A DNA stretch of 64,000 nt from Planctomycetota bacterium (GTDB lineage Bacteria; Planctomycetota; B15-G4), in the NCBI GenBank assembly GCA_029259715.1, contig JAJDEP010000005.1:186001-250000 (forward strand), written 5' to 3'. Positions 25,686 to 33,914 of the stretch are shown one piece after another; position 1 is the stretch's first letter, and each line of letters begins with the position of its first letter. A program made the translations under genes and the position numbers. The notes under the pieces were generated by a model. The model worked only from the letters and a program-made list of their open reading frames with translations, had not been told where the DNA came from and did not search any database.

Positions 25686-27452
25686 CTAAGGCGTGGTCGC
25701 CTGCAGCCCGTTGCTCGCGGCCCAGCCCAAGGGGGCGGCGGCGTCGATGATCCACTCCTGGATCCAGAACTGGAATCCGGACGGGACTCCGGAGGGGAAG
25801 GAGCCGCCGAACGACAGGGCGCCGGAGACGTCGGTGCCGAGCACGATCAGGATGTCGGGGTTCGGCACGAGGGTGCCGCCGTTGAGCGGCAGGTCGAGTC
25901 GCGTCAGGCCGATCAGAACAACCGCCGGCGCCGAGGGTCGGGCGTTGGTCAGCGCGAGCGACACCGGCTTGTGGCCGTACAGGCCGCCCATGGGGTGCGC
26001 CCGCAGGATGGGCGCGCCGTTCGTGCCCGGCAGGGCCGGTCCGGTGACCTCCCAGTTGGGGCGCGCCGAGAAGACCCGCACCTGGCCCGAGTCGGGGCCG
26101 TTGTTGCCCGCACCCGGCTCGCCGGCAGCAAAGTCGCGCAGGCCGTCGCCGTCGAGATCGGCGAGGGTGGCCAGGCCGCTGCCCAGCCGGTAGCCCTGGA
26201 AGTTGCCGTAGACCGTGTACATCAGCGCGCGGTTGGAACCCCGATAGACGCGCACGGCGCCGGCGTTCTCGTAGGCGCCGGGATTGGGCTGATGGATGTC
26301 GTCGCGCCCGGGGGCGCCCACGGCGAACTCGCCGAAGCCGTCGCCGTCGAGGTCGTCGAGGGCATCGACCGTCGTGCCGAAGCGCACGTGCTCGGTGGAG
26401 GGGCCCGCGCGCACCGGTCCCGGCGGGGCCAGGTCGTCGATCACGCCGCCCCCGTCGCCCGACACGATCAGCAGGCGTCCGGCGTTCGGCCCGTGCAGGT
26501 CGCTGTGCGGCAGGCCCAGGCCGAGGTCGTCGTGCCCGTCGAGGTCGACGTCGCCCACGGGGCCGAGGCTGGTCCCGAACCCGGCCAGGGCCTCGGGGCC
26601 CTCGACGTCGAACAGGAACGCGCCGTCGAAGCCGGACCACGCGCGCACCAACCCGACCTGCTGGGCGTCGAAGAAGGGCAGGTCGCTGCCGGCGGCGTAG
26701 TCGTCGAAGCCGTCGTCGTTGAGGTCGCCGACGCCGCGCACGACGCGCCCGAGCTGATCGCCGGGGGCGTCACCAAAATGGGTGCGCATGACGCTGCCGT
26801 CGGAGCCGCGCAGCACGAGCACGGCGCCGATGGAGGTCAGGCCCGGTTCGTCGTCGAGGGGCGCGCCGGCCACCAGCTCGGCGAATCCGTCGCCGTCGAG
26901 GTCGCCGATGGTGTCGAGCGACGAACCGAGCTGGTCGCCGGACATCGCGCCGGTGGTCTCCCACAGCACCGAACCGTCGAGGCCCGAGACGAGCCGGACG
27001 GTGCCCGTGTCGGTGCCGCCGATGTTCTCGCCCCAGGCGCTGACGGCCACGTCGTCGTGTCCGTCGCGGTTGACGTCGCCGACGTGCGCCACGCCGCTGC
27101 CGAGGTGGTCGGCCTGGGCGCCGTCCCAGGTGCGGATCACGGCGCCGGTGGCGCCGGACACGATGCGCACCTGCCCCGCGCCGAAGAGGAACTGGTCGTG
27201 GTCGGGCACGCCGACGGCCACGTCGTCGGTGCCGTCGTCGTCGACGTCACCGGCCGGGCCCATGACGAAGCCCAGCAGGTCGCCCGGGAGCTCGCCGTTG
27301 AGGCGGGTGATCAGGCTCTGGGCGTGGGCGGGCGCCGCGGTGACGAGCAGGAGCGCGAGTCCGCCCGCGACGAGGGTCAGGGTGCGGCGCCTCGCGGGGC
27401 ATTGGGCAGGGAGCGACGCGGGGCGCGTGGATGGGTGCAAGGTCGTTGGCAT
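25686..27452 (-). CDS. Secreted FG-GAP (integrin-alpha-like propeller) protein
   Basis: A 588-residue exported protein. After a Sec signal peptide (about 1-45, ending AHAQ) there are about seven FG-GAP repeats, each with the calcium-loop pattern D-x-D-x-D-G-x-x-D (for example GDVDDDGTDDVAVG and GDLDGDGFAELVAG), forming a beta-propeller to about residue 445. The last 145 residues form a distinct domain ending in IQEWIIDAAAPLGWAASNGLQAT. From memory, this resembles the C-terminal domain of many secreted planctomycete proteins, possibly for sorting or surface attachment. Its ribosome binding site AGGAGG is 6 bases from the ATG and can be masked by a hairpin. Confidence 0.88.
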   Translation of the reverse strand: MPTTLHPSTRPASLPAQCPARRRTLTLVAGGLALLLVTAAPAHAQSLITRLNGELPGDLLGFVMGPAGDVDDDGTDDVAVGVPDHDQFLFGAGQVRIVSGATGAVIRTWDGAQADHLGSGVAHVGDVNRDGHDDVAVSAWGENIGGTDTGTVRLVSGLDGSVLWETTGAMSGDQLGSSLDTIGDLDGDGFAELVAGAPLDDEPGLTSIGAVLVLRGSDGSVMRTHFGDAPGDQLGRVVRGVGDLNDDGFDDYAAGSDLPFFDAQQVGLVRAWSGFDGAFLFDVEGPEALAGFGTSLGPVGDVDLDGHDDLGLGLPHSDLHGPNAGRLLIVSGDGGGVIDDLAPPGPVRAGPSTEHVRFGTTVDALDDLDGDGFGEFAVGAPGRDDIHQPNPGAYENAGAVRVYRGSNRALMYTVYGNFQGYRLGSGLATLADLDGDGLRDFAAGEPGAGNNGPDSGQVRVFSARPNWEVTGPALPGTNGAPILRAHPMGGLYGHKPVSLALTNARPSAPAVVLIGLTRLDLPLNGGTLVPNPDILIVLGTDVSGALSFGGSFPSGVPSGFQFWIQEWIIDAAAPLGWAASNGLQATTP

Positions 27453-27458
27453 GGTCAG

Positions 27459-27493
27459 CCTCCTCTTCCTGGCCCAGGGTAGAGCAAGAGGAG
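27459..27493 (-). promoter_or_regulatory. Hairpin that would mask the ribosome binding site of the FG-GAP gene
   Basis: On the minus strand CTCCTCTT (27493-27486) is perfectly complementary to AAGAGGAG (27467-27460), which contains most of the AGGAGG ribosome binding site (27464-27459), 6 bases before the ATG at 27452. The 18-base loop contains a smaller CCTGG/CCAGG stem. This would make translation depend on opening the stem. It could alternatively be a remnant terminator of polA, but no T-run follows. Confidence 0.55.
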
Positions 27494-27515
27494 CCGGACG
27501 GGGCCGCCTTTGCCG

Positions 27516-30317
27516 CTAGTGGGCCTGCAGCCAGTTGTCGCCCGTTCCGACATCGACGACGAGGGGTACCGAGAGGTCCATGGCGCCCGCCATCTCGTCG
27601 CGGACGAGCTCACCCACCGCCTCGAGTTCGCCCTCGGCCACCTCGAGCACGAGCTCATCGTGCACCTGCAGCAGCAGCAGCGCGTCGGGGTGCTCGGCCT
27701 TCAAGCGGTCGTTCACGCGCACCATGGCGAGCTTGATCAGGTCGGCGGCCGTGCCCTGGATGGGTGTGTTGATGGCGATGTTGCGGGCGCCCGCGGCGAG
27801 GCGTTGGTCGCTGCTGTCGATGTGCTCGACCTTCCGGCGCCGGCCTGAGAGAGTCGAGACGAAGCCCGTCTGCTTGGCCTGCTCGCGGGTGGCGTCGATC
27901 CAGCCCTTCACCGCCGGGAAGGTGTCGAAGTACTGCTCGATGAACGCAGCCGCCTCGGCGATGGACACGTCGATGGACTTGGCCAGGCGCGGCGGGCCCA
28001 TGCCGTAGATGATGCCGAAGTTGATGGTCTTGGCGTGGTTGCGCATCTGCCCGTCGACGTCCTCGGGCGCCACGCCGAAGACCAGCGCCGCGGTGCGCCG
28101 GTGGATGTCCTCGCCGCTGGCGAAGGCCTCGCGCAGGGCCTCATCGCCGGTGAGGTGCGCAAGGACCCGCAGCTCGACCTGGCTGTAGTCGGCTGCGAGC
28201 AACTTCCGGCCCGGAGGCGCGATGAAGGCCTCGCGGATGCGTCGGCCCTGCTCGGTGCGCACCGGGATGTTCTGCAGGTTGGGGTCGGTGGACGAGAGCC
28301 GGCCGGTGGACGCGCCCGCCTGGTTGAACGAGGTGTGGATGCGCCCGGTGCCGGGGTGCACCCGCTCGGGCAGCGAGTCGACGTAGGTGCTCTTGAGCTT
28401 GGCGTTGAGGCGGTACTCGAGGATCTTCGCCGGCAGCGGGTGCTCGGAGAGCTGCTCCATGGTCTCGGCGTCGGTGCTGAAGCCGCTCTTGGTCTTCTTG
28501 AGCCGCTTGATGCCCAGCTCCTCGTGGATGGCGAGGTCGACGTAGAGCACCTGCTGCAGCTGCTTGGGGCTGTCGATGTTGAACTCGCCGCCGGCCATCG
28601 CGTGGATCTCGGCGGTGAGGTCGGCCAGGCGCTCGGCCATCTCGGTGGAGAGCCGCGCCAGGTGATCGATGTCGACCAGGATGCCGTTGCGCTCCATGGT
28701 CTGCAGCACGCGCACCACGGGCATCTCGATGTCGCGGAAGACGCCCTCCACCTCCGAGTCCTTGAGTTGCCCGGTGAACAGGTCGCGCAGCCGCAGGGTG
28801 ACGTCGGCGTCCTCGCAGGCGTACTCGCCGCACTTGCTGACGGGCACGTCCCACATGGAGATCTGCGACTTGCCCTTGCCGATGAGTTCGCTCGTCGGGA
28901 TCTTGCTCAGCCCGAAGTGCTTGAGCGAGAGGAAGTCGAGGCCGTGCTGGTTCTGGTGCGCGCTGAGGCAGAAAGAGGCCAGCAGCGTGTCGAAGCCGAC
29001 GTTGGCCACGTCGATGCCGTAGCGCGAGAGGACGTGCAGGTCGTACTTGGCGTTCTGGGCGCACCACGAGACGCGGGCGTCGGCGAAGAACGGAGTGAGA
29101 TCTTCGAGGAAGCGCGCGAGGTCGCTGCCGGCCCGCGGCACGAGCGGGTCGCCCTTGATGCCGAGGCCGGTCTGCTGCGACGGGGCCTCGGTGAACATGC
29201 CGTCGCTGGGGGGCGCGTTACGTTCGCGGGCATTGAGGCTGCGGTCGCCGGGGCCGAAGATGGGCTCGGACAGGTTGGCGGGCAGGTACCACGCCTCGAG
29301 GGGCTCGAAGGCGAAGGAGAGTCCCACCAACTCGGCCTCGAGGGGATCGAGCCCGGTGGTCTCGGTGTCGAACACGACGGACGTCTGCCGGGCCAGTTGC
29401 TTCAGGAACGCATCGTACTGCGGCTTCGTCTTGACGACGGTGTAGTGGCGCTCCTCGGCTTCCGCGGTGACGCCGCCGGCGTTCCCGGCGAGGCGCTCGG
29501 CCAGCGACGGGAAGTCGAGCTCGACGAACAGCTCGCGGGCCGCGTCGATGTCGGGGCCGCTGTAGACCAGGTCGTCGATGCCGATGGTGACCGGGCTGTC
29601 GAGCTGGATCGTGGCCAGCTCCTGGGACAGGTAGGCGTCGTCCTTGCCCTCACGCAGCTTGCTCTGCAGTCCCGGCGGCCGGATGGCGTCGATCTGACCG
29701 TACAAGGCGTCGAGAGAAGCGTGTGCGCCGATGAGCTTGAGCGCCGTCTTCTCGCCGATGCCCCTCACGCCCGGGATGTTGTCGGAGTTGTCGCCCATGA
29801 GCGCGAGCACGTCGATGACCTGCTCGGGCAGGCAGTTGAACTTCGCCTTGACCGCGTCGTAGCTCTGGATGACCGGCTCGGCCCCGGGCTTGGTGGGGTT
29901 GTACATGGAGATGCGGTCGTCGATGACCTGCATGAAGTCCTTGTCGCCGGAGACGATGAACACGTCGTGGCCGGCGCTCGCCGCCTGCTTCGCGAGGGTG
30001 CCGATGACGTCGTCGGCCTCCCAGCCGTCGAGGGCGTAGAGCGGGAAGCCGAGGGCCACCGAGATGCGCTCGAACACCGGCAGCTGCTGGATCAGTTCGG
30101 GCGGCGTCTTCTGCCGGGTGGCCTTGTAGTCGGGGAAGCGCTTGTGCCGGAAGGTGGGCTTGGGCGTGTCCATGGCCACCAGGGCGAAGTCGGGTTGCTC
30201 CTTCTCGGCCAGCGCGAGCAGGGAATTCGCGTAGGCGAAGGCCGGGCCGGGGCCGCGGGCGAAGAAGGCGCGGTAGGCCAGGGCCGAACCGTCGATGAGG
30301 AAAACACGGGACGTCAT
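27516..30317 (-). CDS. polA: DNA polymerase I
   Basis: A full 933-residue DNA polymerase I for Okazaki-fragment processing and repair synthesis. Residues 1-280 form the 5'-3' exonuclease (FLIDGSALAYRAFF, Asp9; GWEADDVIG at 98; SGDKDFMQV at 123; GIGEKTALKL at 186). Residues about 300-520 form the 3'-5' exonuclease with DTETTGL at 317, QNAKYD to 426 and YACEDAD near 499, so proofreading looks active. The polymerase part has motif A DYSQVELR (710-717), motif B RNHAKTINFGIIYG (759 on) and motif C QVHDE (884-888). An insertion of about 40 polar residues (350-395) lies in the exonuclease domain. It is divergent from the lipoprotein gene at 30393. Confidence 0.98.
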   Translation of the reverse strand: MTSRVFLIDGSALAYRAFFARGPGPAFAYANSLLALAEKEQPDFALVAMDTPKPTFRHKRFPDYKATRQKTPPELIQQLPVFERISVALGFPLYALDGWEADDVIGTLAKQAASAGHDVFIVSGDKDFMQVIDDRISMYNPTKPGAEPVIQSYDAVKAKFNCLPEQVIDVLALMGDNSDNIPGVRGIGEKTALKLIGAHASLDALYGQIDAIRPPGLQSKLREGKDDAYLSQELATIQLDSPVTIGIDDLVYSGPDIDAARELFVELDFPSLAERLAGNAGGVTAEAEERHYTVVKTKPQYDAFLKQLARQTSVVFDTETTGLDPLEAELVGLSFAFEPLEAWYLPANLSEPIFGPGDRSLNARERNAPPSDGMFTEAPSQQTGLGIKGDPLVPRAGSDLARFLEDLTPFFADARVSWCAQNAKYDLHVLSRYGIDVANVGFDTLLASFCLSAHQNQHGLDFLSLKHFGLSKIPTSELIGKGKSQISMWDVPVSKCGEYACEDADVTLRLRDLFTGQLKDSEVEGVFRDIEMPVVRVLQTMERNGILVDIDHLARLSTEMAERLADLTAEIHAMAGGEFNIDSPKQLQQVLYVDLAIHEELGIKRLKKTKSGFSTDAETMEQLSEHPLPAKILEYRLNAKLKSTYVDSLPERVHPGTGRIHTSFNQAGASTGRLSSTDPNLQNIPVRTEQGRRIREAFIAPPGRKLLAADYSQVELRVLAHLTGDEALREAFASGEDIHRRTAALVFGVAPEDVDGQMRNHAKTINFGIIYGMGPPRLAKSIDVSIAEAAAFIEQYFDTFPAVKGWIDATREQAKQTGFVSTLSGRRRKVEHIDSSDQRLAAGARNIAINTPIQGTAADLIKLAMVRVNDRLKAEHPDALLLLQVHDELVLEVAEGELEAVGELVRDEMAGAMDLSVPLVVDVGTGDNWLQAH

Positions 30318-30392
30318 CGGGGCATCCTAGCGATCGGAAGCGGTCGGCTCGGGAATGGACTTCGGGGTCGCCGCCGTCCAAGCTCTGTGCCC

Positions 30393-30980
30393 ATGGTCCG
30401 TCCCCGTCGCTCGGCGTTCGTCGCGGTGCTGTCCGCGCTGGTCCTGCTGGGCGGGTGCAGCGACGAGGCCGTGGAGGAACGTCGCGCCGTGGTGGGCAAG
30501 GCCCGCGCCGCCCTGGAGGCCGGCGACGCCAACGGCGCCCTCTCCGCGCTGCGGCTGGTGTGGAATGCCGAGGCGCCGGACCCGAGCCTGGCCCTCGTCG
30601 GGGCGCGGGCCAGCCTGGCCCTCAAGCGGCACGACGACGTGATCAAGTACGCCCGGGCCGGTCTGGGCGCCGATTTCGCGGACGCCGGATTGAAGGCCGA
30701 TCTCGAGTGGGCCCGCGGCAAGGCCCTGCTGGCCCGCTACCACGAGCTCAAGGCCGACACCGATCGACGCGCGGCAGGTGTGGCCCTCGAGGAGGGCACC
30801 CGGGCGGGGAACCATCGCGGCGAAGCGGCGGCCTTGCTGGCGCTGCTGCAACTGGCGGGCCGCGACCCGGACACCGCCCGCTTCGAGCGCTTCGGACGCA
30901 TGGCGCTCGAGCTGGACCCCGACGGGGTCGCCACCAGTTCGGTGCGGACGATGTTCGAGACGCTCGGGATCGACCTGTGA
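30393..30980 (+). CDS. TPR-like lipoprotein of unknown function
   Basis: A 195-residue lipoprotein: basic start, hydrophobic core and lipobox LLGGC with Cys22. The mature part is almost all helical, with alternating helix pairs (KARAALEAGDANGALSALRLVW; GARASLALKRHDDVIKYARAGL) like tetratricopeptide repeats, so a scaffolding role in the periplasm is plausible. The true start is ATG 30393; the frame is open far upstream only because it runs antisense to polA. It ends 16 bases before the start of the NSS transporter gene and may be transcribed with it. Confidence 0.75.
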   Translation: MVRPRRSAFVAVLSALVLLGGCSDEAVEERRAVVGKARAALEAGDANGALSALRLVWNAEAPDPSLALVGARASLALKRHDDVIKYARAGLGADFADAGLKADLEWARGKALLARYHELKADTDRRAAGVALEEGTRAGNHRGEAAALLALLQLAGRDPDTARFERFGRMALELDPDGVATSSVRTMFETLGIDL

Positions 30981-30996
30981 GCGCAGGGCCAAGACC

Positions 30997-32550
30997 TTGA
31001 GCGCAGGACGCAAGGCGGGCGCGCTGTTCTCGTCGCGCTGGGGGCTCATCGCCGCGACCCTGGGCATGGCCATCGGCACCGGCAACCTGTGGCGCTTCCC
31101 GCGCATCCTGGCGGCCAACGGCGGCGGCACCTTCCTGATCCCCTGGGTGATCTTCCTGTTCGCCTGGTCGATTCCGCTGCTCATGGCGGAGTTCGCCCTC
31201 GGACGGGCGGCGCGGCGGGGCCCCCTGGGCGCGTTCGCGAAGATCTTCGGCGAGCGCAAGGCGTGGCGCGGCGGCTTCGTCGCGATCTGCACGCTCGGCA
31301 TCATGTTCTATTACTCCGTCGTCGCCGGCTGGACCGTGCGCTACCTGGTCTGGGCGGTGAGCGGCGTCACGGCCGAGATCGAGCCGACCACGGCCGTGGC
31401 CACCTTCGAGGCCTTCGCCGGCAGCGGCGGGGCGGCGCTGTTCCACCTGGTGTGCATCGGGCTGGCCTCGCTGGTCGTGGCGGCCGGCGTGACGAGCGGC
31501 ATCGAGCGGGTCAGCAAGGTGCTCGTGCCGGGCCTGTTCGCGGTGCTGCTCATCTCCATCGTGCGCTCGTTGACCCTCGAAGGCGCCGGCGGCGGCCTGT
31601 CGTTCCTGTTCACGGTGGAGTGGGAGCGGCTGGGCGACTACCGCATCTGGCTCGAGGCGCTGTCGCAGTCGGCGTGGTCGACGGGCGCCGGCTGGGGCCT
31701 GATGCTCTGCTACGCCATCTACGCCGGCACCAACCTGCGCACCCGGCGCGAGTGCCTCACCACGGGCCTGGGCAACAACGGCGCCTCGCTGCTGGCGGCG
31801 CTGGCCATCATCCCGGCGGTGTGGGCCCTGGCGCCCATGGCGGGGCAGACGCCCGAGGCCCTCGTCACCGAGTCGGGGCCGGCGAGCACGGGGCTGACCT
31901 TCATCTGGATGCCCGTGCTGTTCCGGCAGATGCCGTGGGGCGGGGGCGCGCTCGAGATCCTGTTCTTCCTCGGGCTGGCCTTCGCCGCTCTCTCTTCGCT
32001 CATTGCGATGGTCGAGCTGGGCGTGCGCTCGCTGATCGACCTCGGGCACCCGCGCAAGCGGGCCACCGCGCTCACCTTCGGCCTGGGCTTCCTGCTGGGG
32101 CTGCCGTCGGCCATGGACTTCGCCGGCCTCGACTCGCTCACCATCTTCGGCAACCAGGACTGGGTCTGGGGCGTGGGGCTGATCGTGTCGGGCGGGCTGC
32201 TGTCGTTCTCGGTGGTGGGCTACGGCGTGCGCCGCTTCTGGAACGAGCTCATCGTCGCGCCCGAGACCGACGCACAGGGACATCACGGCACGAGCGGCTC
32301 GGGCGGGTGGTTCCGGCTGTGTCTCGGCGTGCTGGTGCCGGTGCAATTCGTCGGCCTGCTGGGCTGGTGGTTCTGGCAGGCCTACGACTGGACCGACGCG
32401 GGGCTGCCCCTCGGCGAACGCCTGGCCGCGTGGCTCGACCCGCTCTCGGCCTTCTCGGTGGGCACCTGCGTCCTGCAGTGGCTGGCCGTCATCACCACGC
32501 TGGTGATCTTCAACAAGCCGCTCGCGAAGCGCTCCGCCACCGACGACTGA
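30997..32550 (+). CDS. Sodium-dependent transporter of the NSS (SNF) family
   Basis: A 517-residue transporter with 12 probable membrane helices. The first helix carries the family signature GMAIGTGNLWRFP, and the sodium- and substrate-site segments of TM6 and TM8 are recognisable (AWSTGAGWGLMLCYA; LGLAFAALSSLIAMVEL). Members import amino acids or related amines with sodium. The start is TTG 30997, 17 bases after the previous stop; the next in-frame Met lies inside TM1, so a TTG start seems required. The substrate cannot be told from the sequence. Confidence 0.92.
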   Translation: MSAGRKAGALFSSRWGLIAATLGMAIGTGNLWRFPRILAANGGGTFLIPWVIFLFAWSIPLLMAEFALGRAARRGPLGAFAKIFGERKAWRGGFVAICTLGIMFYYSVVAGWTVRYLVWAVSGVTAEIEPTTAVATFEAFAGSGGAALFHLVCIGLASLVVAAGVTSGIERVSKVLVPGLFAVLLISIVRSLTLEGAGGGLSFLFTVEWERLGDYRIWLEALSQSAWSTGAGWGLMLCYAIYAGTNLRTRRECLTTGLGNNGASLLAALAIIPAVWALAPMAGQTPEALVTESGPASTGLTFIWMPVLFRQMPWGGGALEILFFLGLAFAALSSLIAMVELGVRSLIDLGHPRKRATALTFGLGFLLGLPSAMDFAGLDSLTIFGNQDWVWGVGLIVSGGLLSFSVVGYGVRRFWNELIVAPETDAQGHHGTSGSGGWFRLCLGVLVPVQFVGLLGWWFWQAYDWTDAGLPLGERLAAWLDPLSAFSVGTCVLQWLAVITTLVIFNKPLAKRSATDD

Positions 32551-32609
32551 GGCCCGCGCGCGTCATGCAGCCGGTCAGGCTCCGTGCGGGCGACGTGCTC
32601 GCGTCGCGC

Positions 32610-33896
32610 CTAATTCTCCTGCCCCTCGTGGGGTGACGAGAGCACCTCCGGCGGGCGGGGCTTGCCGAGGTCGCGGCGGTCCCAGAAGAAGATGTACTCG
32701 GAGAAGATGGCGGCCAGGTAGATCACCACGGTGATCAGGATCGGCAGGGTGTAGCCGTCGAGGTCGGCGCCGAGCAGGCCGGCCGAGGCCTCGATGAGCG
32801 ACCCGCCGAAGACCACGCTCAGGCCCCAGCCCAGGTTCCAAGCGAGCATGGCCAGCGAGTTGACGCTGGCGCGCCATTCGTCGGGGGTGATCTCCATCAT
32901 GAAGTTGCGCCACAACGGGTGGCACACGTTCATCAGGGCCTGCCGCAGGATCACGGCGGTCACGGCCACGGTGACGTTCATGGTGAACGCCAGCGACACG
33001 AAGAAGGGGATCGAGAGCAGCTCGCTCAACAGGGTGGCGCGGACGAAGCCGAAGCGGGCGGCGACGTAGGGCACCGCGAGCACGGCGACGGTCATGGTGG
33101 CGGCGGCGGCGGCCATGACCAGCCCCAGGCCGTCCTTGTCCATGCCGAAGCGGTCGGTGAGGTAGAGGTTGATGAACGGGATGGTGAGCCCCGCGCCCGT
33201 GCCGATGATCACATTGGGGATGGCGAGCCGGACCCACAGGTGCCAGTGGTCGCGGCGCAGGATGGCGAAGAAGCTGCGCTTGGCCGCGGGTGGGTCGCCG
33301 GCGCGGTCCATGAGCCGCCGGTAGCAGAGCACGCCGCAGAGGCTGGCCAGGGCGCCGATGATCAGGGTGATGCGCAGCGAGCCCGCTTCGGCCCAGTCCG
33401 GCGCGAGGAACGCGGCCAGGTAGCCCGCCGCGAGGGGCCCGATGGTCTGGGCCACCGAGTGCGTGGCGAACTCGGCGCCGAACAGGTGGCTGCGCGACTC
33501 CGGCGTGGAGATGCTCATGACGAAGGGCGCCGTCACCACCCAGTGCAGCGAGAAGGCCGCGCCATTGAGCGTGGCGAAGGCCATCAGGGCCCAGAGCGAC
33601 TCGCTGCAGGCCAGGCCGGCGATGCCGACCGCGGCGCCCACGCAGGAGAGGGTCAGGCTGCGCCGCGGTCCGAGGCGGTCGTACATGGAGGCCGAGGGGT
33701 AGGTGGCCAGCACGATGCCGATGGTGCCGGCCGAGAGCACCATGCCGGCCTCCGCCTCCCCGTGGCCGACGGAGCGCACGTAGAGGTTCTGCAGCGTCCA
33801 CAGGAATGCGTGGCCAAGCTCGATCAGCAGCGCGCCGCCGAGAAAGGCTCGGGCGGCCGGAGGGAAGGCGCCGAAGCGGCGCAGGTAGGCCCACAC
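32610..33896 (-). CDS. Major facilitator superfamily transporter
   Basis: A 428-residue MFS protein with about 12 membrane helices, starting with GTG. The loop between helices 2 and 3 has the family motif in the form SMYDRLGPRRSL, and a cytoplasmic middle loop (about residues 195-215, DRAGDPPAAKRSFF) separates the two six-helix halves. There is no clear substrate signature. It lies 18 bases downstream of the NhaC-type antiporter gene on the same strand, so the two may be cotranscribed. Confidence 0.88.
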   Translation of the reverse strand: MWAYLRRFGAFPPAARAFLGGALLIELGHAFLWTLQNLYVRSVGHGEAEAGMVLSAGTIGIVLATYPSASMYDRLGPRRSLTLSCVGAAVGIAGLACSESLWALMAFATLNGAAFSLHWVVTAPFVMSISTPESRSHLFGAEFATHSVAQTIGPLAAGYLAAFLAPDWAEAGSLRITLIIGALASLCGVLCYRRLMDRAGDPPAAKRSFFAILRRDHWHLWVRLAIPNVIIGTGAGLTIPFINLYLTDRFGMDKDGLGLVMAAAAATMTVAVLAVPYVAARFGFVRATLLSELLSIPFFVSLAFTMNVTVAVTAVILRQALMNVCHPLWRNFMMEITPDEWRASVNSLAMLAWNLGWGLSVVFGGSLIEASAGLLGADLDGYTLPILITVVIYLAAIFSEYIFFWDRRDLGKPRPPEVLSSPHEGQEN

Positions 33897-33914
33897 GTCA
33901 GGCGCCCCGCATGG

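Noticed and set aside
28035..30392. Long open frame antisense to polA leading into the lipoprotein at 30393
   Set aside because: Only the part from 30393 has a signal peptide and domain character; the upstream part mirrors polA.
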